Below are positions 8,198 through 16,098 of a stretch of 64,000 nucleotides of DNA, one piece after another. The position numbers and the translations under genes are program-made. The stretch's first letter is position 1. Each line of letters opens with the position of its first letter. The notes beneath the pieces were generated by a model. That model worked only from the letters and a program-made list of their open reading frames with translations, did not search any database and had not been told where the DNA came from. Source of the stretch: Alphaproteobacteria bacterium. GTDB lineage: Bacteria > Pseudomonadota > Alphaproteobacteria > SMXS01. The stretch lies in contig JANQQJ010000028.1 in the NCBI GenBank assembly GCA_028284945.1, forward strand, positions 124,001 to 188,000, read 5' to 3'.

Positions 8198-9352
8198 ATG
8201 GCCAACATGCTTGATACCGAATCCACAACGTTTTCACCCGCTGGCGGCAGGCAGGCCCTGAACTGGATCAGCGTTTTGCTGTTGCTCTATCTGCTGATTA
8301 GCGCCGTCAGCGTGGTGGGAGGCGGTTTCAAGACAGCCGCTGGCGGTGAGGCACGCGAGCTGTTCGAGTTTGCCAGCAATCCCCTGCTGGGATTGATGGT
8401 CGGTATTCTGGCGACGGCCCTGATCCAATCGTCATCGACAGTTACGTCCATCATCGTGGGGCTGGTGGCCGGCGGGCTTCCGGTGATGATCGCCATACCG
8501 ATGGTCATGGGCGCGAATGTAGGAACGACGATCACTAACACGATCGTCAGCCTTGGCCATGCGCGGCAAAACGACGAATTTCGCAGGGCCTTTGCCGCTG
8601 CCACGGTCCACGACTATTTCAACGTTCTGGCTGTCGTGATCTTCCTGCCTCTGGAACTGGCAACCGGCATCTTGGACAAAATCGCCGCGTTTATCGCACA
8701 GGGATTGCTGAGCGGCGACCCGATGAGCCTTTTAGGCATGAATTTCATCAAAACAGCGACCGCGCCGGTGATGGACCTGGGACGGGTGATTGTTTCGCCT
8801 CTGCCGGGGCCATTTGACGGCATTGCACTCGTTGCATTGGGCATCGGCTTGATTTTCTTTTCCATCCTATTGCTGGGTCGATTGCTCAAAACCGTCATGA
8901 TTGGCCGGGCGAAGCGCATTTTACACGGCGCCATAGGGCGCGGCCCCGTCTCTGGCATCGTATCCGGTGCAGGCGTGACGGTGCTTGTCCAATCGTCTTC
9001 GACAACCACCAGCCTGATGGTGCCCCTGGCGGGGACCGGCCTGTTCTCCCTGCGCGAAATCTATCCATTCACGCTGGGCGCCAATATCGGCACGACCATC
9101 ACGGCGCTGCTCGCCGCTATTGCGGTTTCAGGCGACAATGCCGTTTTTGCGCTGGAAATCGCGTTGGTTCACCTGCTCTACAATACCCTTGCGGTTGCGG
9201 TGATCTATGGGGCGCCTTTCCTACGCAACCTGCCCCTGAAGGGCGCGGAATGGCTGGCAAACGTTGCCGCTGAGCAAAAACTCCTGGCCCTAGGTTATGT
9301 GCTGGGTGTGTTTTTTCTGGTGCCGGGCGCAATTCTGGTGCTGAGCGGATGA
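8198..9352 (+). CDS. Na+/phosphate symporter family protein (NptA/PNaS)
   Basis: A 384-residue inner-membrane transporter of the Na/Pi cotransporter family. Two inverted halves each carry the hallmark QSSS motif: ALIQSSSTVTS near residue 75 and VLVQSSSTTTS near residue 265. Each half also has a GAN.GTT block (GANVGTTITNT and GANIGTTITAL). About eight to nine membrane segments are visible. It should import phosphate with sodium. It lacks the C-terminal PhoU-like domain seen in YjbB-type relatives; a separate coiled-coil protein is encoded immediately downstream and may supply something similar. Confidence 0.88.
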   Translation: MANMLDTESTTFSPAGGRQALNWISVLLLLYLLISAVSVVGGGFKTAAGGEARELFEFASNPLLGLMVGILATALIQSSSTVTSIIVGLVAGGLPVMIAIPMVMGANVGTTITNTIVSLGHARQNDEFRRAFAAATVHDYFNVLAVVIFLPLELATGILDKIAAFIAQGLLSGDPMSLLGMNFIKTATAPVMDLGRVIVSPLPGPFDGIALVALGIGLIFFSILLLGRLLKTVMIGRAKRILHGAIGRGPVSGIVSGAGVTVLVQSSSTTTSLMVPLAGTGLFSLREIYPFTLGANIGTTITALLAAIAVSGDNAVFALEIALVHLLYNTLAVAVIYGAPFLRNLPLKGAEWLANVAAEQKLLALGYVLGVFFLVPGAILVLSG

Positions 9353-9372
9353 TGCCGGAAGGAGGTGCGACC

Positions 9373-9600
9373 ATGGCTGCCGACCTGAAAAATATTTCGC
9401 TCGACGATCTTAAGAAAATGATCGAGGAAACAGAGGCGCTGTTGATCGACCTAAGGCATGAAATGGTGCGCCGTATAGAGGCTGCCGAACACCAGGAGAT
9501 CGACCGGCTGGAAGTTCACCTTCAGGACACCGGGCATAGGCTTCATCATCTGCGGGAATTCCTGACAGCGGTACTTGCAGACCTCCGCGGACCCAAATAG
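9373..9600 (+). CDS. Small coiled-coil protein following the Na/Pi symporter
   Basis: A 75-residue, charged, helical protein (EETEALLIDLRHEMVRRIEA and LHHLREFLTAVLADL) with a likely coiled coil over most of its length and no membrane segment or cysteine. The start ATG at 9373 has a very strong GGAAGGAGGT ribosome site. It follows the symporter stop by 20 bases and is surely cotranscribed. It might regulate or stabilise the transporter, as the PhoU-like tail does in related symporters, but that is inference; I do not recognise the family. Confidence 0.7.
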   Translation: MAADLKNISLDDLKKMIEETEALLIDLRHEMVRRIEAAEHQEIDRLEVHLQDTGHRLHHLREFLTAVLADLRGPK

Positions 9601-9609
9601 CGGTTTTAA

Positions 9610-9672
9610 CTAGAGCAAAACCACCTTAGTTGGAATCGAGAGGTTCCAACTAAGGTGGTAAATTTGCTCTAG
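9610..9672. repeat. Interrupted perfect inverted repeat between convergent genes (first of two)
   Basis: Outer arms CTAGAGCAAA (9610-9619) and TTTGCTCTAG (9663-9672) and inner arms CCACCTTAGTTGGAA (9621-9635) and TTCCAACTAAGGTGG (9644-9658) pair perfectly, leaving an eight-base loop. RNA from either strand would form a stable hairpin. It could stop transcription from both converging genes or be a mobile palindromic repeat unit. Confidence 0.8.
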
Positions 9673-9685
9673 AAACCAATAGATT

Positions 9686-9745
9686 AGATCATCTTTATCT
9701 GTTGAGTTTGACCGCCAAGCGCTTCCAACTCAACAGATGATGATC
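9686..9745. repeat. Interrupted perfect inverted repeat (second of two)
   Basis: Outer arms AGATCATC (9686-9693) and GATGATCT (9738-9745) and inner arms ATCTGTTGAGTT (9697-9708) and AACTCAACAGAT (9727-9738) are complementary around an 18-base loop. Its sequence is unrelated to the first palindrome 14 bases away. The last base touches the stop codon of the MFS gene. Confidence 0.78.
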
Positions 9746-11085
9746 TAACCCCAGGCCTCGGCTTCTTCACTGCCCTGCCTGAAGGGCTTCATTGTCAGCG
9801 CCAGCACCAGAATCGAAACCGGCGTCGCGACGGCAATCGTTGCAGCCAGCGATGACCCCAGCATCATTTCATCGGCAAAGACCCGGTCGGTAAACAGGCC
9901 AACCACGACGGGCCCAATCCCCAAACCGATTAGATTGGCGCAGAAAATCCACAATGCCGACATCTGTGCACGCATCTGATTGGGGGTCACCAGTTGAAGT
10001 GCTGCCGGGGCAACACCCTGCGTCATCGCCTGAAAGAAGAAGGTGACTCCCAACAGTACAAGCGCGAGCCAGGGATTGCCGCACAGGAACGCGCCAACCG
10101 CAAACGGCAAAAGGCCGATGGTCCCGATTAGCCCAGCGCGGATCGCACCATCGCCGCGCCCACTGGCCCGGAACCGGTCGGCCAGCCAGCCGCCAAAGAC
10201 GATCCCCGGCACGCCAGAGACCAGTACAACTATCCCGAACCAGAGCCCCGCATCGAAACGGCTCCAACCCCAAATCCTGATCAGATATTCCGGAACCCAG
10301 CCCAGCAACGCGTAACCGACCAGCGACATCAGGCCAAAACCGACATTATGGCCAAGATAGGTGCGCCACCGGGCCTTGCCGAACCGCCACACGTCCCCAA
10401 GCGGCACATGTTGGACGGTCCCGTCGTCACTCGCGATGACATCCCGGCGCGCCGGTTCGCGGACGGTCAACATCAGCGCCGCAACGAGCACACCGGGCAA
10501 CCCGACGATGAAGAATGTCGCCTGCCAGGAAAACACCTCACCGACCAACGGCAGCATCATCGTCGGTTGATGCATGACTGCTTCGACCACTGCCCCGCCG
10601 ACGACCAGCGCCAGGCTGGCGCCAATAAATATACCCGTCGCATAGAAGCTTATCGCGGTGCCAAGTTTTTCCTTCGGGAAATAGTCAGCAATCATCGAAT
10701 AGGCCGATGGCGACAGCGCCGCTTCGCCCACACCAACGCCCATTCGGGCGAGAAATAGTGTCGTATAGCTTTTGGCCAGCCCACAGACCGCCGTCATCAA
10801 ACTCCAGATCAGAATCCCCCAGGCAATGATTCCCCGGCGGCTGTGACGGTCGGCTAGCCGGCCAATAGGAAAGCCAAGAGCCGTATAGAAAATGGCAAAG
10901 GCCAGGCCCTGCAACAGGCCGATCTGCGTGTCGCTAATTCCTAGATCAGCCTTGATGGGCCCGACCATCAGGCTGAGGATCTGCCGGTCGATGAACGAGA
11001 ATGTATAGGCAATCATCAGTACGCCAACGACGTACCATGCATAGGTCTGGCTGGGCTCCCGCACAGCCGGATTAGCACTGCTCAT
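9745..11085 (-). CDS. MFS transporter, spinster-like subfamily
   Basis: A 446-residue, 12-helix major facilitator. The N-terminal FSFIDRQILSLMVGPIKADLG block, the loop 2-3 motif GRLADRHSRR and the helix-4 ARMGVGVGEAALSPSAYS region mark the spinster-like subfamily common in proteobacterial catabolic clusters. It probably moves an organic acid or lipid-like substrate across the inner membrane. GGGGAGGG precedes the ATG. It lies 104 bases downstream of a TauD-type dioxygenase gene on the same strand and may carry that enzyme's substrate. A second member of the same subfamily is encoded at 46.8 kb. Confidence 0.87.
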   Translation of the reverse strand: MSSANPAVREPSQTYAWYVVGVLMIAYTFSFIDRQILSLMVGPIKADLGISDTQIGLLQGLAFAIFYTALGFPIGRLADRHSRRGIIAWGILIWSLMTAVCGLAKSYTTLFLARMGVGVGEAALSPSAYSMIADYFPKEKLGTAISFYATGIFIGASLALVVGGAVVEAVMHQPTMMLPLVGEVFSWQATFFIVGLPGVLVAALMLTVREPARRDVIASDDGTVQHVPLGDVWRFGKARWRTYLGHNVGFGLMSLVGYALLGWVPEYLIRIWGWSRFDAGLWFGIVVLVSGVPGIVFGGWLADRFRASGRGDGAIRAGLIGTIGLLPFAVGAFLCGNPWLALVLLGVTFFFQAMTQGVAPAALQLVTPNQMRAQMSALWIFCANLIGLGIGPVVVGLFTDRVFADEMMLGSSLAATIAVATPVSILVLALTMKPFRQGSEEAEAWG

Positions 11086-11141
11086 AAAGCACCCTCCCCG
11101 GTGCGGCCTTAAGGCTCGGGGGACACTATACTCACTACGTG

Positions 11142-11166
11142 GAGATACAGTAGGGGCTTATCGCTG
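11142..11166. repeat. 25-bp element matching an inverted copy upstream of the TauD gene
   Basis: This stretch contains GTAGGGGCTTAT (11150-11161), whose exact complement occurs at 12337-12348. The similarity extends outward: GAGA..CA before the core and GCTG after it. The site lies in the leader of the MFS gene, between it and the TauD-type gene. A shared regulator site or a short repeat would explain it. Confidence 0.55.
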
Positions 11167-11189
11167 ACCTGCCGTCAGTCCTGCTTCAA

Positions 11190-12272
11190 TCAGACCGTAT
11201 CGGCCCGTGGAACCGAGACTTCACGAATATTGAAGTGGCTGCGTTCATGTTCTTCGCCATCACGCGGTTTATCCCGGACTTGAACCACCGCGTTCTTGCC
11301 GAAACCGTCCACCACCGGGCGCTCGGTATCGCGGCTCAGCCACAGACGCAGCAGATGCCGCCGCCGCTGCGGTTCGGGGAAATCCTGGAACCCTGTCCGC
11401 GAATGCAGCGCGGCGTAGTTCGACAACCACTGGATATCCCCGGGACGGAAATCCATCTCGATCGCCATGCCTTCCTCATAAGTGATCTGGTCAAACAGTT
11501 CGATGACCTCGATCTGTTCCTTCGTCAGCTTCGGCACGCCGGGATAATCCTGCGCGGTAAAAATATAGGTGGAGCCGGCATACATGCTCAGCACGCCATC
11601 CTTGATGCTGATGATCGGTGACAGATAGGTGTTTGCCGGGGCTTCGTGATCCTGGCGTTTCCAGTCCCAATGGAACGGCTCCAGCAGCAGGGACGCCAAA
11701 TCAGGGCGACGTTCCAGAATTTCATTGTAGATCTGCGCGCCAGACACAAGACACGACGCGCCGCCGGCCTTTGACGGCCGCAGACACATGAGCGCCACGA
11801 CATCGGAACTATCGGAATGGAAGACCAGCTCGTCCCTGATTTTGGACGGCCTTGCAGTCGGGTCGTCCATCGTTTTGTCAGATGTTGCGTAGATGTGATC
11901 GATCAGATCACCCATTTCGTTCTGGCGTATCGGGTCCCCCATATGGAGACCGAGGATGTAGTAAATCGCTGACGACAAGGCGTCCGAATAAAGGTCACTG
12001 CGCAAGCCCCGAACCAACAGAAAACCACGGCCGAAATCGACTTCCTCACCCCATTCCTTGACCGCGTCGGCGCATTCCACGAGCGGATAATCAGAAGCCT
12101 GAACCGTGCGCAGGTCCGGATTCTCTTCCACAAATCGGACACCGAGCTTTTCAAGTTCTGAAACCTGCGCTTCAGACAGCCTATAGATCCAGTCATCGCC
12201 CTGGCTCAGCGTGTCCCCGCGCCAGGCAGCAGCGGTGCGCACAGGTTCAAGTCGATCCATTGTCATAGACAT
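11190..12272 (-). CDS. TauD/TfdA-type Fe(II)/2-oxoglutarate dioxygenase
   Basis: A 360-residue protein of the TauD/TfdA clavaminate-synthase-like fold. The iron motif HxD appears as FHSDSSDV near residue 140, and the distal histidine in AALHSRTGF near residue 290 is followed by the arginine-rich RRRHLLRLWLS, which holds the 2-oxoglutarate-binding Arg. Such enzymes hydroxylate small substrates using O2 and 2-oxoglutarate; this one is longer than taurine dioxygenase. The ATG at 12272 has GGAG eight bases upstream, whereas the ATG at 12284 has none. The MFS gene follows on the same strand. Confidence 0.85.
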   Translation of the reverse strand: MSMTMDRLEPVRTAAAWRGDTLSQGDDWIYRLSEAQVSELEKLGVRFVEENPDLRTVQASDYPLVECADAVKEWGEEVDFGRGFLLVRGLRSDLYSDALSSAIYYILGLHMGDPIRQNEMGDLIDHIYATSDKTMDDPTARPSKIRDELVFHSDSSDVVALMCLRPSKAGGASCLVSGAQIYNEILERRPDLASLLLEPFHWDWKRQDHEAPANTYLSPIISIKDGVLSMYAGSTYIFTAQDYPGVPKLTKEQIEVIELFDQITYEEGMAIEMDFRPGDIQWLSNYAALHSRTGFQDFPEPQRRRHLLRLWLSRDTERPVVDGFGKNAVVQVRDKPRDGEEHERSHFNIREVSVPRADTV

Positions 12273-12332
12273 TCTTATCTCCATAGACGGCGTTCACGCG
12301 CATGCCGCTACGATCGAACGGCGGGCTTCGCG

Positions 12333-12356
12333 CAGCATAAGCCCCTACATAGTCTC
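12333..12356. repeat. Inverted partner of the 25-bp element, upstream of the TauD gene
   Basis: ATAAGCCCCTAC (12337-12348) is the exact reverse complement of 11150-11161, with further matches on both sides. It lies about 60 bases upstream of the TauD-type start, where a regulator could act. Confidence 0.55.
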
Positions 12357-12428
12357 AAATCCTGAGCGGTTCTTGTCGCGGACCGTCCAAAAACTATCCT
12401 ATCCGGCGCCGATTGGCCCTATCACCAC

Positions 12429-12896
12429 CTAAAACCAACGGCGTGTTTCCGCGCAGTAATCGCGGTAGTCCTCGCCGAATTTCTCGGTCAGATACACTTC
12501 TTCGGGACGGACGACACCGCGGTCGATGATAACAACCACTGGTACCAGGAGAAGAACCGCCCAAAGGCTGTCTGCCATGACAGCGATCCCCAGATAAATT
12601 AGGGAAAGAGCAATATAGATCGGGTTGCGGGTGTGTTTATAAGGACCATCAGTAGCGAGTGCCCTTGTAGGTTCGTTGGTCGGCACTGAAGTGCCCACCG
12701 CCTTGAACCGGCCCATGGCCGCCATCATCAGGGCAATGCCGGCGACAAATGGCCCCGGCCCGACACCCCATCGGATCCATCCTGGAATGGTTACAAGCGG
12801 CCAAAGAGCGGACAGTCCGCCCCCCAATGCCAGCGCACCGAGATAAAGCAGCGGTGGGCGGATAACAACGAGAGCGCGGTCGGGTGTATCAGCCAC
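12429..12896 (-). CDS. Isoprenylcysteine carboxyl methyltransferase (ICMT)/PEMT-like membrane methyltransferase
   Basis: A 155-residue membrane protein with about four hydrophobic helices and the SAM-binding C-terminal signature of the ICMT/phospholipid methyltransferase family: GPYKHTRNPIYIALS, then RPEEVYLTEKFGEDYRDY and a terminal TRRWF. Bacterial members methylate unknown lipids or small molecules, or confer resistance to toxic compounds. The start is a GTG with no obvious ribosome site. A perfect 7-3-7 palindrome lies 34 bases upstream, directly after the MarR stop codon, so MarR probably controls this gene. Confidence 0.83.
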   Translation of the reverse strand: MADTPDRALVVIRPPLLYLGALALGGGLSALWPLVTIPGWIRWGVGPGPFVAGIALMMAAMGRFKAVGTSVPTNEPTRALATDGPYKHTRNPIYIALSLIYLGIAVMADSLWAVLLLVPVVVIIDRGVVRPEEVYLTEKFGEDYRDYCAETRRWF

Positions 12897-12929
12897 GGGT
12901 TGGTACCAGTATCTGGATCAAAACTATTA

Positions 12930-12946
12930 TGACAACCTAGTTGTCA
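12930..12946. promoter_or_regulatory. Predicted MarR-type operator
   Basis: A perfect inverted repeat, TGACAAC-CTA-GTTGTCA, spans 12930-12946. The 17-base size, AT-poor spacing and TTGACAAC-like half site are typical of MarR-family operators. On the minus strand it overlaps a TTGACA -35-like hexamer (12947-12942) upstream of the ICMT-type gene. Binding by the MarR protein encoded just beside it is inferred. Confidence 0.65.
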
Positions 12947-12948
12947 AT

Positions 12949-13431
12949 TCATCCCTCGTCAAGCGGCTGCAGATCATCTTCTTCAATGGTCCGCATGAGC
13001 TCGCTGCCCATGGCCTGCAACGTAACAAGCGTTGTTTCCAGTGCATCCGCGCTGATCCCCTTGACCCAGTCCTCCGACATGGTCGAGATCAACTCCAGCC
13101 GATCTTCGTACCAGGCCTGCCCCTCGGGCGTTAGACGGACGAGTTTCGACCGCTTATGCGCAGGATTGTCGACAAACTCGACAAGGCCCTGTTTCGCTGC
13201 ATCATCGGCCAGCCGTTGGATACGTTGCCGGGCCACTGGCCGGGTGCGCGCAATCTGCGGTACGGTCATGGCCCCTTCCACCGCTAGAGTCCGCAGCATG
13301 GCGAACAAGCCGCCGCCCCACTCCGTCACCGCACCGCGGGGCCGCCCCACGGTGCGCATCCGGTGAAAGGTCAGGCCCACCTCGGCCAGGACCGAGACCA
13401 CCATGTCGGATTTGGCGGGCGCTTTGGCCAT
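12949..13431 (-). CDS. MarR family transcriptional regulator
   Basis: A 160-residue winged-helix regulator. The recognition helix region is MTVPQIARTRPVARQRIQRLADDAAKQGLV (about residues 55-84), followed by the wing FVDNPAHKRSKLVRLTPEG, which carries the conserved D.R/K pattern of the family. MarR proteins dimerise and usually release DNA when they bind an aromatic or lipophilic ligand. Its ATG overlaps the stop of the thioesterase gene by one base (TAATG), so translation is coupled. The palindrome at 12930-12946 is a likely target. Confidence 0.88.
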   Translation of the reverse strand: MAKAPAKSDMVVSVLAEVGLTFHRMRTVGRPRGAVTEWGGGLFAMLRTLAVEGAMTVPQIARTRPVARQRIQRLADDAAKQGLVEFVDNPAHKRSKLVRLTPEGQAWYEDRLELISTMSEDWVKGISADALETTLVTLQAMGSELMRTIEEDDLQPLDEG

Positions 13432-14363
13432 TACGCAGCCAAGCCGGGCACGACCAGTGTTTCCAAATGTTTGCGCCGTTCTTCCGGCAACGCGACGACC
13501 TTGCGGGCCTCAAGATCGAGCGTGATGCCCACAGCCTCGGATGACGAAACAAGCGCGCCGGTTTCACCATTGAACGTCCAATGCACCATACGGTTGGCCT
13601 TCTCCAGCACCTCTTTCAGGCCGGAGCGGATCACGATGATGTCGCCCTTGCGCAGCGGTTGATGGAACCGCAGCCGGTATTCCAGCACCGCGCCGCCATA
13701 CTTCGTCAGCGAGCGTTCTTTGCCGGTGTCCGATGGCCGGAAACGCCGCGTGAGATGAACAATGCCGTCGGAAATACGGCCGATGTAGTATTCGTTCAGC
13801 AGCCGATCATAGTCGTCACACTCGACAGAATGAATCAGGCCTCGGCTGATTTCATGCAGGTTCATGTCGTCCGTATCGGAAAGGCTGGGCGCGCCGGAAT
13901 CAGCAATGCTGGGGCCATCCAGCGGAATGCTGCGCGGGGCGCCATAGTCGGGCAGCTCCATTGCCAGCGCTTTTGCCCGATCCTGCACATCCGATGGAAT
14001 TGCTTCCGGGTTGCCTGTCTCTGTTCCGAGATAATGGATGAGCATATTGAAGGTCGCCGCGACGGCATCGCTGTGGCTGTTCACCAGTTCGACATAGACA
14101 CGCATCCAATGATCGCCGACCTCCAGCACGCCAGCCCGGCCAATCAGGCCTTGCCCGGGGTGCACCTCGCGCAGGAACCGCAAATGCTTGTCGAGGACGA
14201 CCATATCGGCACCAGCAGCGCCTCTTACGCTGCGGGTCAGGCCAATATCGTGCCACAGGGTGGCCAGCCCTTCGCGTACCTTGGCAACATAATAGCGGAC
14301 ATTGAGGTGACCATTCTCGTCACACTCCCACGTATTGGCCATGCCCTTATAGATGTCGATCAT
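13431..14363 (-). CDS. Double-hotdog acyl-CoA thioesterase-like protein
   Basis: A 310-residue protein made of two hotdog-fold halves. The first half begins TWECDENGHLNVRYYVAKV, the 4-hydroxybenzoyl-CoA-thioesterase-type pattern in which the Asp is catalytic. The second half begins VECDDYDRLLNEYYIGRIS, a degenerate version. Such enzymes hydrolyse acyl-CoA thioesters, or carnitine esters in some double-hotdog relatives, in the cytoplasm. GGAGAG precedes the ATG. It heads a tight thioesterase-marR pair, which suggests that acyl-CoA or acid levels are sensed by the MarR protein. Confidence 0.8.
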   Translation of the reverse strand: MIDIYKGMANTWECDENGHLNVRYYVAKVREGLATLWHDIGLTRSVRGAAGADMVVLDKHLRFLREVHPGQGLIGRAGVLEVGDHWMRVYVELVNSHSDAVAATFNMLIHYLGTETGNPEAIPSDVQDRAKALAMELPDYGAPRSIPLDGPSIADSGAPSLSDTDDMNLHEISRGLIHSVECDDYDRLLNEYYIGRISDGIVHLTRRFRPSDTGKERSLTKYGGAVLEYRLRFHQPLRKGDIIVIRSGLKEVLEKANRMVHWTFNGETGALVSSSEAVGITLDLEARKVVALPEERRKHLETLVVPGLAA

Positions 14364-14491
14364 GCAGCGTCTCTCCTTCGTGGCCTAAGGGTCTATCGCG
14401 GTGCGATGGCCAAGTAAACTCCGGGGCCGTCTGGCCGGGGTGCCAGGCGCGTGGTAGCGTCGACGTCAACTCAGGAACAAGGGACAGACTA

Positions 14492-14908
14492 ATGACAGCA
14501 CCATTTCAAGGCGGCTGCCGCTGCGGTCAACTGCGTTACGAGGCGGCCGCCGAGCCGATCTTCTTCGGCCATTGCCATTGCCGGGACTGCCAGTACGCGT
14601 CTGGCGCCGGATTTTCGTCGATCCTGGCCGTACCCAAAGCAGCGTTCAAGATACTCCAGGGTAGCTATGCTGAATTCGACCTGGAGGCGGAATCCGGCAA
14701 TATGGTCAGCCGGAAGTTCTGTGCGACCTGTGGCACATCGTTGTTCAGTGAATTGAAGGCCGCGCCGGATATTTGGATCATCAAGGCCGGCACCTTGGAT
14801 GACCCGAGCTGGCTGCAGGCGGGCATGCAAATTTGGTGCGACAGCGCTCAACCCTGGGCCACGCTGACCGAGGGCATTCCCACCTTCGGCAAGAACCCCG
14901 AAATGTAA
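14492..14908 (+). CDS. GFA/CENP-V domain zinc protein
   Basis: A 138-residue protein of the GFA (glutathione-dependent formaldehyde-activating enzyme-like) family. The zinc-ligand pattern is clear: GGCRCGQLRY at residues 7-16, HCHCRDCQ near residue 30 and CATCGTSLF near residue 75. Most family members are not true formaldehyde-activating enzymes and have unknown substrates. AAGGGA precedes the ATG. The gene is divergent from the thioesterase operon and is followed by a PPOX-family gene 93 bases on. Confidence 0.88.
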   Translation: MTAPFQGGCRCGQLRYEAAAEPIFFGHCHCRDCQYASGAGFSSILAVPKAAFKILQGSYAEFDLEAESGNMVSRKFCATCGTSLFSELKAAPDIWIIKAGTLDDPSWLQAGMQIWCDSAQPWATLTEGIPTFGKNPEM

Positions 14909-15001
14909 GTGTATCCTCTTCGGCTTGCGGCTTCACAGTTGACCGCCTAGGTTGGCGCCCTACCTGCAGGGGTAACTTTTTCCAACCAAGAGGGTCAGGG
15001 G

Positions 15002-15514
15002 ATGAACAAGTCCAACTACGCCGAAGACTACGAAGACGTCACACAATATCCGCTGGATATGGAGCGCGAATATGAGCTGCGCGACAAGCAGCGCGAGTGC
15101 ACCTTTATCTGGACTAACAAGGCCGGTGAGCCTGTCGGTGTGATCATGAGCTATCTGGACACCAAGGATGGCCGTCTTTGGCTGACCGGCGCCGAACAGC
15201 GCCTGCGCTTTCCCGCCGTCAAGCGTGACCCGCGCACCTGCGTCGTAATCTCCAGCGCCGGCACCGATATGAACGCAGGAAAGACCGTGACCTATAAGGG
15301 TATTTCGGTCATTCACGACAAAGCGAACCGTGAAATCAAGGACTGGTTCTATCCGAACTTCGCGCGCAAGCTTTATGGCCATGTCAGCGAAGCCAAGGTG
15401 CAGCAATTCGTCCAGTTCCTGGATTCACCGGCACGTGTGGTGATGGAGTTCATCCCAACCAAAAAGATCGTCTATGACGGCGACAAGATGGCCGCTGCCA
15501 CGCCTGAAGTTTAA
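15002..15514 (+). CDS. Pyridoxamine 5'-phosphate oxidase-like split-barrel flavin/F420-binding protein
   Basis: A 170-residue protein of the split beta-barrel PPOX superfamily (EYELRDKQRECTFIWTNKAG, then VKRDPRTCVVISS). Members bind FMN, F420 or heme; the subfamily cannot be fixed by eye. Because the F420 biosynthesis locus starts 600 bases downstream of the next gene, an F420-dependent FDOR-type reductase is a fair possibility. AGGG lies close to the ATG. The next gene, an NTF2-like protein, follows after 23 bases, so the two are likely cotranscribed. Confidence 0.75.
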   Translation: MNKSNYAEDYEDVTQYPLDMEREYELRDKQRECTFIWTNKAGEPVGVIMSYLDTKDGRLWLTGAEQRLRFPAVKRDPRTCVVISSAGTDMNAGKTVTYKGISVIHDKANREIKDWFYPNFARKLYGHVSEAKVQQFVQFLDSPARVVMEFIPTKKIVYDGDKMAAATPEV

Positions 15515-15537
15515 ACACGGAGATTGGGAGAAAAATC

Positions 15538-15975
15538 ATGAGCGATTTCGAAGATCGTATGGAAATCCAGCAGTTGGCGCAGGTCTATGCAGATGGTGTG
15601 ATGCAGCGGGACGCCGAAATTTGGGGCAGCACCTGGGCCGAAGACGGCGAATGGGAGCTTGGCCTGGGGGACCCGGTTAGCGGCCGTGAAAACCTAAAGG
15701 CCTTCTGGACGCAAGTTATGAGTGGCTTTCCCTGGGTCTTGCATTGGGTGCAGCCAGGCATCATCGAGGTCAACGGCGATACGGCCACCGCACGGTTCTA
15801 TGTCCAGGAAAACATCAAGGACGCGCAAGGCGAGATGACCCGCAATGCCGGCGTCTATAACGACGAACTGGTCCGCGAGAACGGCGCCTGGAAGTTCAAG
15901 AAGCGGGTGTTCTCCACCCTCTATCGTGGTCCCGTCGACCTGACCGGCGACTATGCGGGTTATCCAGAGGGTTAA
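15538..15975 (+). CDS. NTF2-like/SnoaL-type family protein
   Basis: A 145-residue cone-shaped alpha+beta barrel protein of the NTF2-like superfamily, recognised by the start RMEIQQLAQVYADGVMQRDAEIW, the middle W.EDGEWELG and the C-terminal strands GDTATARFYVQENIK and NGAWKFKKRVF. Family members include SnoaL-type cyclases, dehydratases, isomerases and steroid delta-isomerase-like enzymes. GGGAG precedes the ATG. Pairing with a PPOX-family reductase fits a small catabolic or detoxifying unit. Confidence 0.8.
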   Translation: MSDFEDRMEIQQLAQVYADGVMQRDAEIWGSTWAEDGEWELGLGDPVSGRENLKAFWTQVMSGFPWVLHWVQPGIIEVNGDTATARFYVQENIKDAQGEMTRNAGVYNDELVRENGAWKFKKRVFSTLYRGPVDLTGDYAGYPEG

Positions 15976-15988
15976 CCGTAATCCAAGG

Positions 15989-16086
15989 CCGTTCGTACTG
16001 AGGAGCACGCGCAGCGGGCGTCTCGAAGTATGAGCGGCCCGTTCCCCTTCGAGACGAGGCCTCCGGCCTCTCCTCAGGACGAACGG
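15989..16086. repeat. Type A intergenic palindromic repeat, copy 2
   Basis: An almost ideal copy: left arm CCGTTCGTACTGAGGAGC, CGTCTCGAAG, central region, CTTCGAGACG, and right arm CTCCTCAGGACGAACGG. It sits between convergent genes, the NTF2-like gene and cofD. Confidence 0.8.
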
Positions 16087-16098
16087 AATCGATTTGGT

